NCBI GenBank assembly: GCA_046593925.1
Contig: JBKJQN010000084.1
Span: 49,291 to 113,290, forward strand
Direction: 5' to 3'
Length of the DNA stretch: 64,000 bases
Source: JAYVYM01 sp046593925
GTDB lineage: Bacteria; Actinomycetota; Actinomycetes; Mycobacteriales; SCTD01
Shown piece after piece: positions 42,150-51,235 of this stretch. The notes beneath the pieces were generated by a model. It saw only the letters and a list, made by a program, of their open reading frames with translations. It was not told the DNA's origin and made no database searches. The position numbers were made by a program, and so were the translations under genes. Each line of letters begins with the position of its first letter. The stretch's first letter is position 1.

Positions 42150-42675
42150 TCCAGCCCACCGGTACCAGAGCCCGGCACGACCTCGTAGTGCAACATCTGC
42201 GATCCATCGCGAAGCCTTGGTCGTCAGGCCGCCCCGGGAACGGCCAATCGCATGATCAACAGGCTCGACCGGTTGTCTCCTGTCGTTCGACAGGTCCCCC
42301 TGTGTGACTCGGGAGCGCCACAGCGACCTCCCGCGACAGGTTCTAGCCGTGCTGGTGGACCCGGCTGACGGTCGAGTCGATCGACAGCTGCCAGTCGACC
42401 TGGCCCTGCGCATCGGCCTGGGTCACCGGCGCCGCCAAGATCCGGTCCCAGGAGCCGTCCTTGCTGAACCGGGCATGGCGCTTCCACAGCGTCTTCCACG
42501 GCCCGAACCGCTCCGGGACGTCCCGCCACGGACAACCCGTGCGGTACCGATGCACGATCCCCTCCATCACCTCGTGGTGATCCCGAGGAGGCCTGCCGCG
42601 CCTGCCGTCAGGACTGGGCAGCAGCGGCTCGATCAGCCCCCACTGAGCATCGGTCAGAACCTGACCACGTGACAC
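42150..42675 (-). mobile_element. IS5-family transposase remnant
   Basis: The minus-strand frame from 42,675 reads LTDAQWGLIEPLLPSPDGRR, GCPWRDVPERFGPWKTLWKR and WQLSIDSTVSRVHQHG, the N-terminal part of IS5-group transposases with the first catalytic Asp (D in SIDST). It stops at 42,343. The next block, VDHAIGRSRGGLTTK, appears in another frame near 42,250, and then the match is lost. The catalytic C-terminus and clear terminal inverted repeats are missing. Confidence 0.75.
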
Positions 42676-42721
42676 GGCCAGAAGATCCCCCAGAACCACG
42701 CCCAGACTTGGGCGACTCGCC

Positions 42722-43522
42722 CTAGGCCGTAGCGGCGAGGTGCTGCGCCAGCAGGGCATTGACGACCGTTGGCTGCTCGAGCGACACCGAATGCCCGGCT
42801 CGTGGCACGACAGCTAGATGCCCGTCCTTGACCGCCTCAACGACGGCCCGGGAGTTGGCGATCGAGTAGGCGTGGTCCTGCTCGCCCGCGACGGCCAGCA
42901 GCGGGACGGGGCAGCCCGCCATCTCGTCCAGCACGGGGCGGCGGTGCACGACCTGGTGAGCGCAGTCGCCGATGGTCGCGTCCAGCCCGAGCATCCACTC
43001 CCGCCACCGGGCGTTCTGCTTCGCAGCGCCCGCCGAGGCGAGCGTCTCGTCGCCAAACATGATCCACATGAGCGTGTCGATGACCGGGGCGGCGCCGTGC
43101 TCGCTCATGGCGGCCACGAGCGGGTCGAACTCGGCGACCTTGCCCTCGGCCTCGGCGGAGCTGCCGAGCACGGTCACCGACCGCAGCAGCTCGGGGCGCC
43201 GTGCCGCGAGCCGCAGTGCGACGAAGCCGCCCAGCGAGTTGCCCGCCACGTGTACCGGCCCTGCGTCGAGGTGCTCGATCAGCGCGGCAGCGTCCTCACT
43301 GAGGGTGTCCATGTCGAGCTGCTCGCGCGGGGCCCGGTCGCTATCACCTTGCCCGCGGTGGTCGTAGCGCACGACGCGGTAGCGGTCTGCGAGCCCGGCG
43401 ACCTGGTGGTCAAACATCGCCCTGTTGAAGAACAGCGAGTGGCTCAGCAGCAGCACCGGCGCATCACGCGGGCCGTCGTCGGAGTAGGCCAGGCGGGTTC
43501 CGTTGACCATGGCGTCGGGCAC
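42722..43522 (-). CDS. Alpha/beta hydrolase, 3-oxoadipate enol-lactonase-like
   Basis: 266-aa alpha/beta hydrolase. VLLLSHSLFFNRAMFDHQVA, YDHRGQGDSDRAP, nucleophile Ser in VAGNSLGGFVALRLA, acid Asp in AGEQDHAYS and base His in PRAGHSVSLEQP follow the PcaD/MhpC pattern. No other aromatic-degradation genes are next to it, so the substrate is uncertain. A palindrome at 43,552 may be its operator. The promoter-proximal ATG at 43,510 is an alternative start. Confidence 0.87.
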   Translation of the reverse strand: MPDAMVNGTRLAYSDDGPRDAPVLLLSHSLFFNRAMFDHQVAGLADRYRVVRYDHRGQGDSDRAPREQLDMDTLSEDAAALIEHLDAGPVHVAGNSLGGFVALRLAARRPELLRSVTVLGSSAEAEGKVAEFDPLVAAMSEHGAAPVIDTLMWIMFGDETLASAGAAKQNARWREWMLGLDATIGDCAHQVVHRRPVLDEMAGCPVPLLAVAGEQDHAYSIANSRAVVEAVKDGHLAVVPRAGHSVSLEQPTVVNALLAQHLAATA

Positions 43523-43551
43523 GGGGCGGCTCCGGTGTCGGGTTGGTGATG

Positions 43552-43564
43552 TGATTCACATGCT
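43552..43564. promoter_or_regulatory. Short palindrome upstream of hydrolase
   Basis: ATGTGATTCACAT, with 6-bp arms around one base, lies 30 bp upstream of the hydrolase start. On the minus strand TAGCAT abuts it and may be the -10 box. Candidate operator; regulator unknown. Confidence 0.45.
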
Positions 43565-43799
43565 ATCCCCATGCGGTGCCCTCGGCGGGGGGTCAGATGT
43601 TGCGCGCGGTGGCCCTGCGCAGCAAGCGAGGGACAGTGGGTCCTTGCAAGGTCGCCCTGCATGGCAGTAATCTCATTTCAAGGGACAACCGTCTGCGACA
43701 CAAGATCAGGCTGGGGCCGCGAGGTCCGCACGGCGTCCGCTATTCGTCGCCTACTAGGACAGTCCCTCGTGCCGGATAGGCGGCGTTAGCCTTGCTGGC

Positions 43800-44283
43800 G
43801 TGGAGTCTTTCGTGGCTGGGGAGCGAGTCATGCTCGAAAGCATGCTCGACGTCCAGCGGTCAGAGGTGGGGCGGCTGCTCTCCGAGGTGGATGACAGCCA
43901 AGCCCGTGCGCGGCTTGTCCCGTCGCTTACAACGTTGCTGGGACTGGTCAAGCACGCCACTTTTGTGGAGCAGGTCTGGTTCCACTCTCGCGTAGCGGGC
44001 GTACCCCGTGCGGACCTGGGCCTGCCGGACACGGTGGAGGAGAGCTTCACCCTCGCTCAGGGGGACACCCTGGACATGATGGGCGGGTCCTTTCTTAGCA
44101 GCCTGCGAGCGTTCCCGTCAGGTGGCCAGGGAACATGATCTCAACGCAGCGTTCCCCTGGCATGAGGGTGCGGTGAGCCTGCGGTTCGTCTACCTGCGCA
44201 TGATCGCCGAGCTGGCCCGTCGCGCAGGCCACGGCGACGTCCTTGTCGAGGAACTTGACGCTCTCACGGGGGGTGCTGGGTAA
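43800..44283 (+). pseudogene. DinB/DUF664 gene with frameshift
   Basis: Frame one (GTG 43800) reads ERVMLESMLDVQRSEVGRLL and LTTLLGLVKHATFVEQVWFH up to GDTLDM. The remainder, GPFLAACERSRQVAREHDLN, FPWHEGAVSLRFVYLRMIAE and LARRAGHGDVLVEELDAL, continues in another frame to the TAA at 44,281-44,283. The shift is near 44,080. The two parts together match a full DUF664 protein. A single-base error in a homopolymer is possible. Confidence 0.75.
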
Positions 44284-44436
44284 GCGGCGGGCGACTGGCG
44301 GGTCCGCGTCGCGGGCATGGACGCGTCCAGAGGCAAACCCCAAACTACGTGGGCAACGAGCTGACAGCGACAGGTCCGCTTCCAAACGACGGGCGGGTGC
44401 AGAGAACCGCGGGCAGGCAGCGTCCACTCGGTTAAG

Positions 44437-44534
44437 GATCCGGCACACCACCCTTGACGGGTGCCGGTGAGCAAAGATCCGGCACTACCCTTGCTCGGGT
44501 TCCGGCGAGCAAAGAACCGGCATTACTGCTGGGG
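44437..44534. repeat. Tandem hairpin-forming repeat, about 38-39 bp units
   Basis: Units at 44437-44475 and 44476-44513, plus a partial third to 44534. Each begins GATCCGGCAC (or GAACCGGCAT) and ends CCGGYGAGCAAA. Each unit contains an inverted CCGGCAC/GTGCCGG-type dyad and a CCCTTG core. They lie 67 bp upstream of the methyltransferase start. Confidence 0.7.
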
Positions 44535-44600
44535 GTGCGACCCGACGCGCCTCGCACAAAGAGGTCGCAGGGCGATGTCAAGCCATGCGAGTCTCGGGCG

Positions 44601-45341
44601 ATGACAAGCAGCGAGGTCTGGGACCAAGCGACAGCAGCAACGTACGACGATGATCTCGCGGACGAGTTCGCTCCAGACGTTGTCGAACCGGCAGTGGACT
44701 ACTTGCACACCCTGGCCGAGGGCGGGCGTGCCTTGGAGTTCGCGGTCGGAACGGGCCGGATCGGCATCCCGCTCACACAGCGGGGCGTGCCCGTCACGGG
44801 TGTGGAGTTGTCCGAGCCGATGGTCGCAAAGTTGCGGCAGAAGGTTGACGACCGGACCCTGCCGGTCGTTGTCGGGGACATGGCCACCACATCGGTGCTT
44901 GGCGACTTCGCGCTGGTGTTCCTCGTGTTCAACAGCATCTCGAACCTGCGAACGCAGCAGGAACAGGTGGAGTGCTTCCGCAACGCTGCCCGTCACCTGC
45001 GCCCCGGTGGTCGGTTCGTCATTGAACTCTGGGTCCCCGACATTCAGAACATCGCGCCGGGTACGCAGGAAGTTGCGCGGAGCGTACGAGATGGCCATGC
45101 CTCCTTCGATACCTACGATCTGGCATCCCAGGAGTGCACGTCGCAGACGTTTACTCGTGACGCCGACGGCAGCATCCGGCACGACATTGGACACTTCCGG
45201 TACGTATGGCCCAGCGAGTGCGATCTCATGGCGCTTCTCGCGGGCATGGTCCTGGAGACCCGGATGGCGGACTGGCACGGTGGACACTTTGTCTCAACAA
45301 GCACCAAGCACATCTCGGTTTGGCAAAAGCCGCTGACGTAG
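44601..45341 (+). CDS. Class I SAM-dependent methyltransferase
   Basis: 246-aa methyltransferase. SAM motif I is RALEFAVGTGRIGIPLTQRG; ELSEPMVAKLRQK and VVVGDMATTSVLGDFALVFL follow, and HLRPGGRFVIELWVPD is the post-motif strand. ATG 44601 is chosen because the conserved fold begins there; upstream codons run through the tandem repeat. The C-terminal half (RYVWPSECDLMALLAGMVLE) is typical of small-molecule methyltransferases. Acceptor unknown. A decayed relative lies at 38.8-39.4 kb. Confidence 0.87.
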   Translation: MTSSEVWDQATAATYDDDLADEFAPDVVEPAVDYLHTLAEGGRALEFAVGTGRIGIPLTQRGVPVTGVELSEPMVAKLRQKVDDRTLPVVVGDMATTSVLGDFALVFLVFNSISNLRTQQEQVECFRNAARHLRPGGRFVIELWVPDIQNIAPGTQEVARSVRDGHASFDTYDLASQECTSQTFTRDADGSIRHDIGHFRYVWPSECDLMALLAGMVLETRMADWHGGHFVSTSTKHISVWQKPLT

Positions 45342-45370
45342 GTCCCGGTAGGCACCCCTGGGAAGTGGCG

Positions 45371-45802
45371 TTACTTGCGGTACGAGGGCCGTCTCGTCAG
45401 GCGAACTCCTGTGGGTGGGGACGGTCGTCTCTGGTCCGTGAGGTGGGGCCGGCTGCTCAGAACGCGTACGGTGGGCCGTCGACCGCCGCGGCGTACGGGG
45501 AGGCCGCGCAGCCAGCGACCTGGTCGTACCACCGTCGTGCGGCACCAGCCCCGTAGGTCGCCCGTGGCGTGCTGCGTCACGTAGAAGGCGGCGAAGGACA
45601 CCAGCGCAGCCACAAACTCGGCGTCCACCACGAACGGAAGCATGAACGAGAACGCCATGACCGACCCGAAGAACATGGTGAAGAACGGCAACCCGACGAG
45701 CCGCAGCGCAGTAATGCGCCAGCCATGCCTGCCCAGGTTGGAGCGCAGGAGACGGACCGGCAGTGCCGCGTACTCGCCAAGGTTGCGGAGCAACCCGATC
45801 AT
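45371..45802 (-). CDS. Hypothetical membrane protein
   Basis: 143-aa frame from ATG 45802. Two hydrophobic stretches (LVGLPFFTMFFGSVMAFSFM and VAALVSFAAFYVTQ) suggest membrane insertion, with a basic Arg/Pro-rich C-terminal tail. No family recognised. The amino-acid pattern supports coding, but the tail may be non-native. Confidence 0.45.
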   Translation of the reverse strand: MIGLLRNLGEYAALPVRLLRSNLGRHGWRITALRLVGLPFFTMFFGSVMAFSFMLPFVVDAEFVAALVSFAAFYVTQHATGDLRGWCRTTVVRPGRWLRGLPVRRGGRRPTVRVLSSRPHLTDQRRPSPPTGVRLTRRPSYRK

Positions 45803-46321
45803 GTGTCAAACGTTACGCCTGGCACCGAGGCGACGGTTGCTGCACTGCGTGGGACGCGCGTCCAGACCAGGTGATCACTTGCTGCCACCGAGGCGCGGCT
45901 TCGTGGCGGTCTCGTCCCACAGCACTCTCCCGGGCGCTGAGGAAGCGCCGTCACCCGAGCCGCTATCGGACGAGATCGCCGTGCCGGCGTCGGCCACACA
46001 GCGCTGCGAGAACCGCGCCCCTCACCGGTGCAAGTCACAGGGGAGGTGGTCGCGCTCAGGTGGGTTTCCGGCAAGGCGTCCGACAGCGGCCAGGCGCGTG
46101 GGTTGCACGCAGCCGAGTTCTCTACGGTCTGCGGTGTGGAGTTGGAATACACCCAGCCGGACGTGAAAGTCACCGGCACAGCGCTTTAGTCTGCTTGCCC
46201 ACCAGCTACTCAGGCCCCCCAGCTGTCCGCGGGTTCGTCAGAAGAGTCCGTATGGAGGTTGAGGACCTGTACCTTCCCTCTCGGCCCGCCTGCCGGTGGC
46301 GGATCAGGTGGAGGAGTCACT
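45803..46321. other. Intergenic region, no gene seen
   Basis: About 520 bp before the large secreted hydrolase. No frame resembles a known protein. The right end carries the GGAGGAG ribosome-binding site for the gene at 46,322. Confidence 0.5.
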
Positions 46322-49300
46322 GTGAAGACCGCCCGGTTGCGTCGTCTTGCTGTTGGTGTGACCGTCGGCGTTGCCGCCGCGTTGGCCGGCCCGGGTGCCG
46401 GCGCGGCGCGGGCCGATGCCTCGGGCACACCAGTGGGCACGTTGGCGGGGAGCGTGACCTTCTCGCAGGAGTGCGGCGGCTTCGACATCGGCGTCGGCAT
46501 CACCTACGACGGCGCGAACCTGTGGTATTCGTGCTACGACACGCCCACGGATCTGTACCGGGCTGACCCTCGCACCGGGCAGGTCACGGCCTCCTTCAGC
46601 ATCCAGGGAGGTCTGGGGGCGTTGGCGTACGACGCCACCCGCAACGCCATCTGGGCCGGCTGGGCAGGGCCGCACCGGGGCGACGTCCGGCTGATCCAGC
46701 TCGATGGCCAGCAGAACGTGACCGGCAGCACGCTGGCGTTCAACACCTGCAGCAGCACCTGCTCGGACGACATCGACGACGGACTTGCCTATGACGGCGG
46801 CAGCGACAGCCTGTACTTCAGCCCGGACACCAGCAAGGTCATCCACCACTACAGCAGCAAGGGGACTGTGCTCGCAGACGGCCCCGGCGGCAGCACGGCG
46901 ACGCCCTGGGCCGGCGGCGATAACTGCTACAACAGCGGCCTGGCGATCGGCGATCAGTATCTGTTCCAGGGCGCCGCCGGCTGCAATCACGTCTTCGTGG
47001 TCGACAAGACCAATCCGCAGAACGTCCTGTACGACTTCAGCACCGCCACCCCCGGCGACCCGAACTTTCGCGACGAGGGCCTCGCCTGCGACCCGAAGAC
47101 GTTCAGCGGCGCCGGGCAGCAGGTGATGTGGTCCAAAGAGGCCTACTCCCCGATGCGGGCGCACGCGTTCACCATCCCGGACAACTCGTGCGGCGTCGGT
47201 GGCCTGCCCGTCGGTGGCGGCCCGCCGAGCCCGACCGGTTTCCATGGCCCGCTGCCGCTGATCGCCGCGCACGGCATCACCGGCCAGCCGCAGGATGTCC
47301 TCGGGCTGCTGCGCTACGGCCAGAACACCGTGCCGGGACTCAACGACAGCAGCAACGGCGGCCGGGTCGCGACCGCCAACACCGGTCCGATCAGCAGCGT
47401 CTGGGACAACGGTGCGCAGATAGCGAGGGACGTCGACAGCATGATCGCCCACACCGGGGCGCCAGCGGTCAACGTCATCGCGCACAGCAAGGGCGGCCTG
47501 GACACCCGCGAAGCCATCTCGATCGACCCCGCCGCCGTCGCCAGCCTCGGTATGCTGGCTACTCCGAACGCCGGTAGCAAGTTGGCCGACAAGCTCTGCT
47601 TCCTGCGGCGTCTCGGGATCACCGGGGTGTTCAGCAACCAGGGCGCCTGCGACAACGACAGCAACGGCCTGTACGACCTGCAGACCGGCTACGTCACCAA
47701 GGTCTTCAACCAGGTCGTGCGGGACGACCCGTCCACGGCTTACTACGTGGCAGCCGGCAACTGCAGCACCAAGGCGACGGACTACCTGTGCAACGCCACG
47801 GCAAACCTGGGGCTGGACTGCCACCTCCACGGCGGGGACACGGTGGTCTGCGTCGACAGCGCGTTCGCCCTTGCGCCGAACTACAGCAACTACAGCGGAA
47901 GTGGGCTTCAGGATGCCCTGCCGCCGGTCTTCCAGGGATACGACCACAGCAGCATGAAGGACAAGGCCTGCCCGGTCACCCGGGTCTTAGCCACCCTGTA
48001 CCCCGATGACAGTCAGGGCAATACCTGGATCGACGGGGCCGGCACCGGCTGCGAAAGCAGTGGAGCCGCTCCAGCAGCAGCACCCGCTGTCGGCGGCGCA
48101 CACGCCTTCGCGCAACCAGCCTCGAGCAGCACGACGAGCACCGCGACGGCCAGCCCGACCGCGACCGACCCCACTGCAGCAAGTGCTGAGCAGGCCGTGA
48201 CGACCGGCTCGTACACCGCCGGCGGCCCGGCGTACAGCACCGTCCTCGACCCGGAGGGCGGCAACGCGGTCGCTGCCTACGTTTTCACCAACCCCGGCGT
48301 TGTTCCCACCATCACCGTGATCGACAGCCACGGCAACCCAGACAGCAGCGCGGTCGTGACCCCCCTGACCGGCGAGAACAGTTTCGGGGCCACCGTCAGC
48401 GCCGTCGCCATCGACGGACTGAACGGCTCCACCCGCACCCTGCGCGTGACGGCGCCCTCCAACACGGGGGTGATTGTCGACAGCCTCGTGCAGCCCGGCG
48501 GCAAGACCCTGACCGCGACGCTGACCAGCACCGGCGCCCCGGCCAACAGCGCCGCGCCCTTCACGATCCAGGCGGCGCTAAACGGCGTCGCGCCGGGACA
48601 GGCCAAGAAGGAGACGCTGGTCGCGGCCTACCTAGACAGCAGCAACACCCGCCGCACCGTCCCGCTGGTTTACGACCAGGCCAGCGGTACGTTCACCGCC
48701 AACCTGACGCTGCCCGCCGGCCCGTACACCCCCGTCGACGTGACCGCGACCGGACCCCTGGCGCGCATCACCACCACCGACGAGGTCGTCCCCGACGGCA
48801 CCGGCACGCTGGCGCAGGTCACCGGCGCGGCCCTGGTGCGCGGCCCGAGCGGCGCGCGGGACACCCTGCGACTGCCCGTCCCCGTGACCGTCGCGACGCC
48901 GGGCACCTACCAGGTCAGCGTGGACCTGCGGGCCGGCGCTGCGCTCGCCGCGTCCGGCCAGGGCAGTGCTGTGCTGCCCGCAGGCCCGAGCACCGTCACC
49001 GTCGACGTCCCGGTGGGCCGGCTCTACGCCAGCGGCGCGGACGGTCCGCTGCGCATCACCAACGCCCTGCTCACCCGCGGCACCTCCGGGCGGACCGAGG
49101 TAGCCCGCGCCGCAGACCTCGGCAGCACCGACGCCTACCACCTCACCACGCTCAGCAGCAGCAAGCCGCTGCTGAGCCGGTTCATCGGCAGCGGACAGGA
49201 CACCAACGGCGACGGGATGCTTGACACCCTCACCTACAGCGGGCAGGCCTACGCCCCGACCAGCGGACAGTACGTCCTGACCGGGCAGCTGTACGGACCC

Positions 49301-49777
49301 ACCGGGCAGCCGCTGCAGCACGTGCAGCAAACCCAGCTGCTGCAGGCCGGCAGTCAACCACTGCCGGTACACCTCGACGGCACACTCGTTGGCCTGAACG
49401 GCTCTGGCACCTACCGACTCAGCGGACTCACCCTGACCCTGCTCAGCGACCAGAGCCAGCAGGCACACACCGCCGATGCCCTGGCCGGCCCATTCGACGC
49501 CACCAACTGGATCGGTACCGGCGCCGACCCCCGCAGCCTCCAGCAGCTGTGGGACACGACCGACCAGGCCGGGCACATCCACCAACGCGGGCTGTACGTC
49601 AGCGAACGCAACCGCCTGAGCCGCGTCACCGCAGCAGGCAACACCGACACCGGCACCGCCAAGCGCGAGCTCGACACCTTCATCACCGACATCACCAACG
49701 AGCAAGCAGTTGACGAGCCCTACCGGGACCAGGTCGTCGCCTACGCACGACGGGTGCGGTCCACCTTCGGCCCGTGA
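46322..49777 (+). CDS. Large secreted multidomain protein with lipase-like alpha/beta hydrolase domain
   Basis: 1151 aa. It has a Sec/Tat-type signal peptide (VKTARLRRLAVGVTVGVAAA, cleavage after AARA). Residues about 40-310 form a propeller-like repeat region (GITYDGANLWYSCYD, GLAYDGGSDSLYFSPDTSKV). About 315-600 is an alpha/beta hydrolase with LIAAHGITG and the nucleophile Ser389 in IAHSKGG, PGAP1/lipase type. A low-complexity Ala/Ser/Thr linker follows, then Ig-like domains, and an EF-hand-like DTNGDGMLD at about 960-970. GTG 46322 is chosen for GGAGGAG just upstream. Likely an exported esterase or depolymerase; substrate unknown. Coupled to a small lipoprotein gene. Confidence 0.82.
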   Translation: MKTARLRRLAVGVTVGVAAALAGPGAGAARADASGTPVGTLAGSVTFSQECGGFDIGVGITYDGANLWYSCYDTPTDLYRADPRTGQVTASFSIQGGLGALAYDATRNAIWAGWAGPHRGDVRLIQLDGQQNVTGSTLAFNTCSSTCSDDIDDGLAYDGGSDSLYFSPDTSKVIHHYSSKGTVLADGPGGSTATPWAGGDNCYNSGLAIGDQYLFQGAAGCNHVFVVDKTNPQNVLYDFSTATPGDPNFRDEGLACDPKTFSGAGQQVMWSKEAYSPMRAHAFTIPDNSCGVGGLPVGGGPPSPTGFHGPLPLIAAHGITGQPQDVLGLLRYGQNTVPGLNDSSNGGRVATANTGPISSVWDNGAQIARDVDSMIAHTGAPAVNVIAHSKGGLDTREAISIDPAAVASLGMLATPNAGSKLADKLCFLRRLGITGVFSNQGACDNDSNGLYDLQTGYVTKVFNQVVRDDPSTAYYVAAGNCSTKATDYLCNATANLGLDCHLHGGDTVVCVDSAFALAPNYSNYSGSGLQDALPPVFQGYDHSSMKDKACPVTRVLATLYPDDSQGNTWIDGAGTGCESSGAAPAAAPAVGGAHAFAQPASSSTTSTATASPTATDPTAASAEQAVTTGSYTAGGPAYSTVLDPEGGNAVAAYVFTNPGVVPTITVIDSHGNPDSSAVVTPLTGENSFGATVSAVAIDGLNGSTRTLRVTAPSNTGVIVDSLVQPGGKTLTATLTSTGAPANSAAPFTIQAALNGVAPGQAKKETLVAAYLDSSNTRRTVPLVYDQASGTFTANLTLPAGPYTPVDVTATGPLARITTTDEVVPDGTGTLAQVTGAALVRGPSGARDTLRLPVPVTVATPGTYQVSVDLRAGAALAASGQGSAVLPAGPSTVTVDVPVGRLYASGADGPLRITNALLTRGTSGRTEVARAADLGSTDAYHLTTLSSSKPLLSRFIGSGQDTNGDGMLDTLTYSGQAYAPTSGQYVLTGQLYGPTGQPLQHVQQTQLLQAGSQPLPVHLDGTLVGLNGSGTYRLSGLTLTLLSDQSQQAHTADALAGPFDATNWIGTGADPRSLQQLWDTTDQAGHIHQRGLYVSERNRLSRVTAAGNTDTGTAKRELDTFITDITNEQAVDEPYRDQVVAYARRVRSTFGP

Positions 49778-50232
49778 CCCGAACGGGCGTGGCGGTAGCG
49801 GCGGCCCTCGCCCTTGTCGGGGTATGCGCCGGCTGCGGGGGACCCGCTGACGGATCCAGCGCGACCCTGCGCCGGTTGCGGGCCTACGACGTCACTCAGC
49901 CGCCGCCAGGAGGGACGCAAGTGGCTGCCAAGACCGACGCCGGCAGCAACTCCTCGGTCACCGGCAAGCAGCCGACTCTGCAGCTGGTGTTCAGCACGAC
50001 CGAGAGCCCCCAGCAGCTCCGCGACCACTACACGGCGAACTTCCAGGCCTACCGGTTCATCATCCAGCCAGGACCCGGAACGGCGACGACGCTCAGTGGA
50101 GGCATCGGCTTGGACAGCGTCCTGGTCACGATCAACCGCGGAGCCGCCATCACGCAGCCTCGGCCGGCGATCACAGTGCAGCCCTCTGCCAGCGCGACCT
50201 ACGTCAGTGTCTTCGTGATCGCGGGCGGCTGA
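49774..50232 (+). CDS. Small lipoprotein
   Basis: 152 aa. N-terminal signal GVAVAAALALVGVCAGCGGP; Cys21 in VCAGC is the likely lipidation site. The remainder is a soluble domain (QLVFSTTESPQQLRDHYTAN). GTG start overlaps the stop of the secreted hydrolase (GTGA), so it is cotranslated with it. Function unknown. Confidence 0.72.
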   Translation: MTRTGVAVAAALALVGVCAGCGGPADGSSATLRRLRAYDVTQPPPGGTQVAAKTDAGSNSSVTGKQPTLQLVFSTTESPQQLRDHYTANFQAYRFIIQPGPGTATTLSGGIGLDSVLVTINRGAAITQPRPAITVQPSASATYVSVFVIAGG

Positions 50233-50462
50233 GTACACCGTAATAATTTCTTTCCCTGCATGGTTGCCGGGCTGCGTTGTCACGCAGAGCTCGACGCCAG
50301 TCGTGGGGTCGCATGGCCCCCGAGTCCAGCCGCCCTCGTGCCGCGGTGACACGGATCTCGGACGCAGTGAAACCGCGGTGACACCGAACCTGGAAAGGGA
50401 CGCCCGCCGCCGGGTCTCACCACCACCAGACCGACGCGCCGGCGCGGCCGGCTCACCCCGCA

Positions 50463-51014
50463 TCAGCCGAAGACGCCACCGGCGCGGCCGTTGCGGTCGG
50501 CGAGCAGCCCGGCCACCGTCGAGATCGCGATCTCCGGCGGCGTCTTCGACCCGATGTCCAGGCCGATCGGCCGGTGCACGCGGTCGATCTGCTCCTGAGC
50601 GACGCCGCGCTCCTGCAGCGCCGCGACGTGCGGCGCCGTGTGCCGCGGGCTGCCCATCACGCCGATCCAGCGGGTCGGCCCCGCCAGCGCGGCAGCCAGC
50701 ACGTCGCCGAGCTCCGGTCGCTCGTGGTCGCAGACGACCACGTCGCAGCTGCCGTCGAGCCGGGCGTCGGCGACCGTGCTGACCGTGCGCGCGTACGGGA
50801 TGGGGTCGGCGTCCAGGCGCCTCGAGTCGGGGTCGAGGACCGTGATGGGCCAGCCGAGCCGGTCGGCGAGCGCCGCCATCTCCTGAGCCACCGGCGAGAC
50901 GAACACCAGCACCAGCCGCCGGGGGTCCTTGGGCAACGTGATCTCGCCGTGCGCCGCGGCGCACGCGGGGTCGTGGACGTGCCCGGGGTGGCCGTGCGGG
51001 ACGGGTGCGGTCAT
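50463..51014 (-). CDS. XdhC-family protein, Rossmann domain only
   Basis: 183 aa with the XdhC C-terminal Rossmann domain: LVLVFVSPVAQEMAALADRL, GWPITVLDPDSRRLDADPIP, WIGVMGSPRHTAPHVAALQE and PIGLDIGSKTPPEIAISTVA. XdhC proteins insert or mature the sulfurated Mo cofactor of xanthine-dehydrogenase-type enzymes. The N-terminal XdhC/CoxI domain is absent, and no molybdoenzyme is in the window. It is the last gene of the nitrile hydratase unit, after a 220-bp gap with a strong hairpin. His-rich N-terminus (HGHPGHVHD). Confidence 0.82.
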   Translation of the reverse strand: MTAPVPHGHPGHVHDPACAAAHGEITLPKDPRRLVLVFVSPVAQEMAALADRLGWPITVLDPDSRRLDADPIPYARTVSTVADARLDGSCDVVVCDHERPELGDVLAAALAGPTRWIGVMGSPRHTAPHVAALQERGVAQEQIDRVHRPIGLDIGSKTPPEIAISTVAGLLADRNGRAGGVFG

Positions 51015-51130
51015 GGGACCAGTCTGCCGTGCACTCAACCCGCCGGCATGAGCGCCCGCAGGACTCGCCGCACCACGAGCCCGCCGAGACCGCGACCCCC
51101 GGCCAGCACCTCCAGCCCCCGCCAGCGCCG

Positions 51131-51206
51131 CCTCCCCTTCGAGAGTGCACCAACAGGCCCCCCGAGGGCGACGTCTCGAAGGGGAAGCGCCCTCTCGAAG
51201 GGGAGG
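51131..51206. repeat. Perfect 15-bp inverted repeat
   Basis: CCTCCCCTTCGAGAG (51131-51145) pairs with CTCTCGAAGGGGAGG (51192-51206); a third partial copy TCTCGAAGGGGA is at 51173-51184. It lies between the OsmC and XdhC-like genes. It may act as an attenuator or a transcript-stabilising hairpin, or be a small palindromic element. Confidence 0.75.
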
Positions 51207-51235
51207 TGATGGCGCCGAGCCGACCCCGGCAGGCG

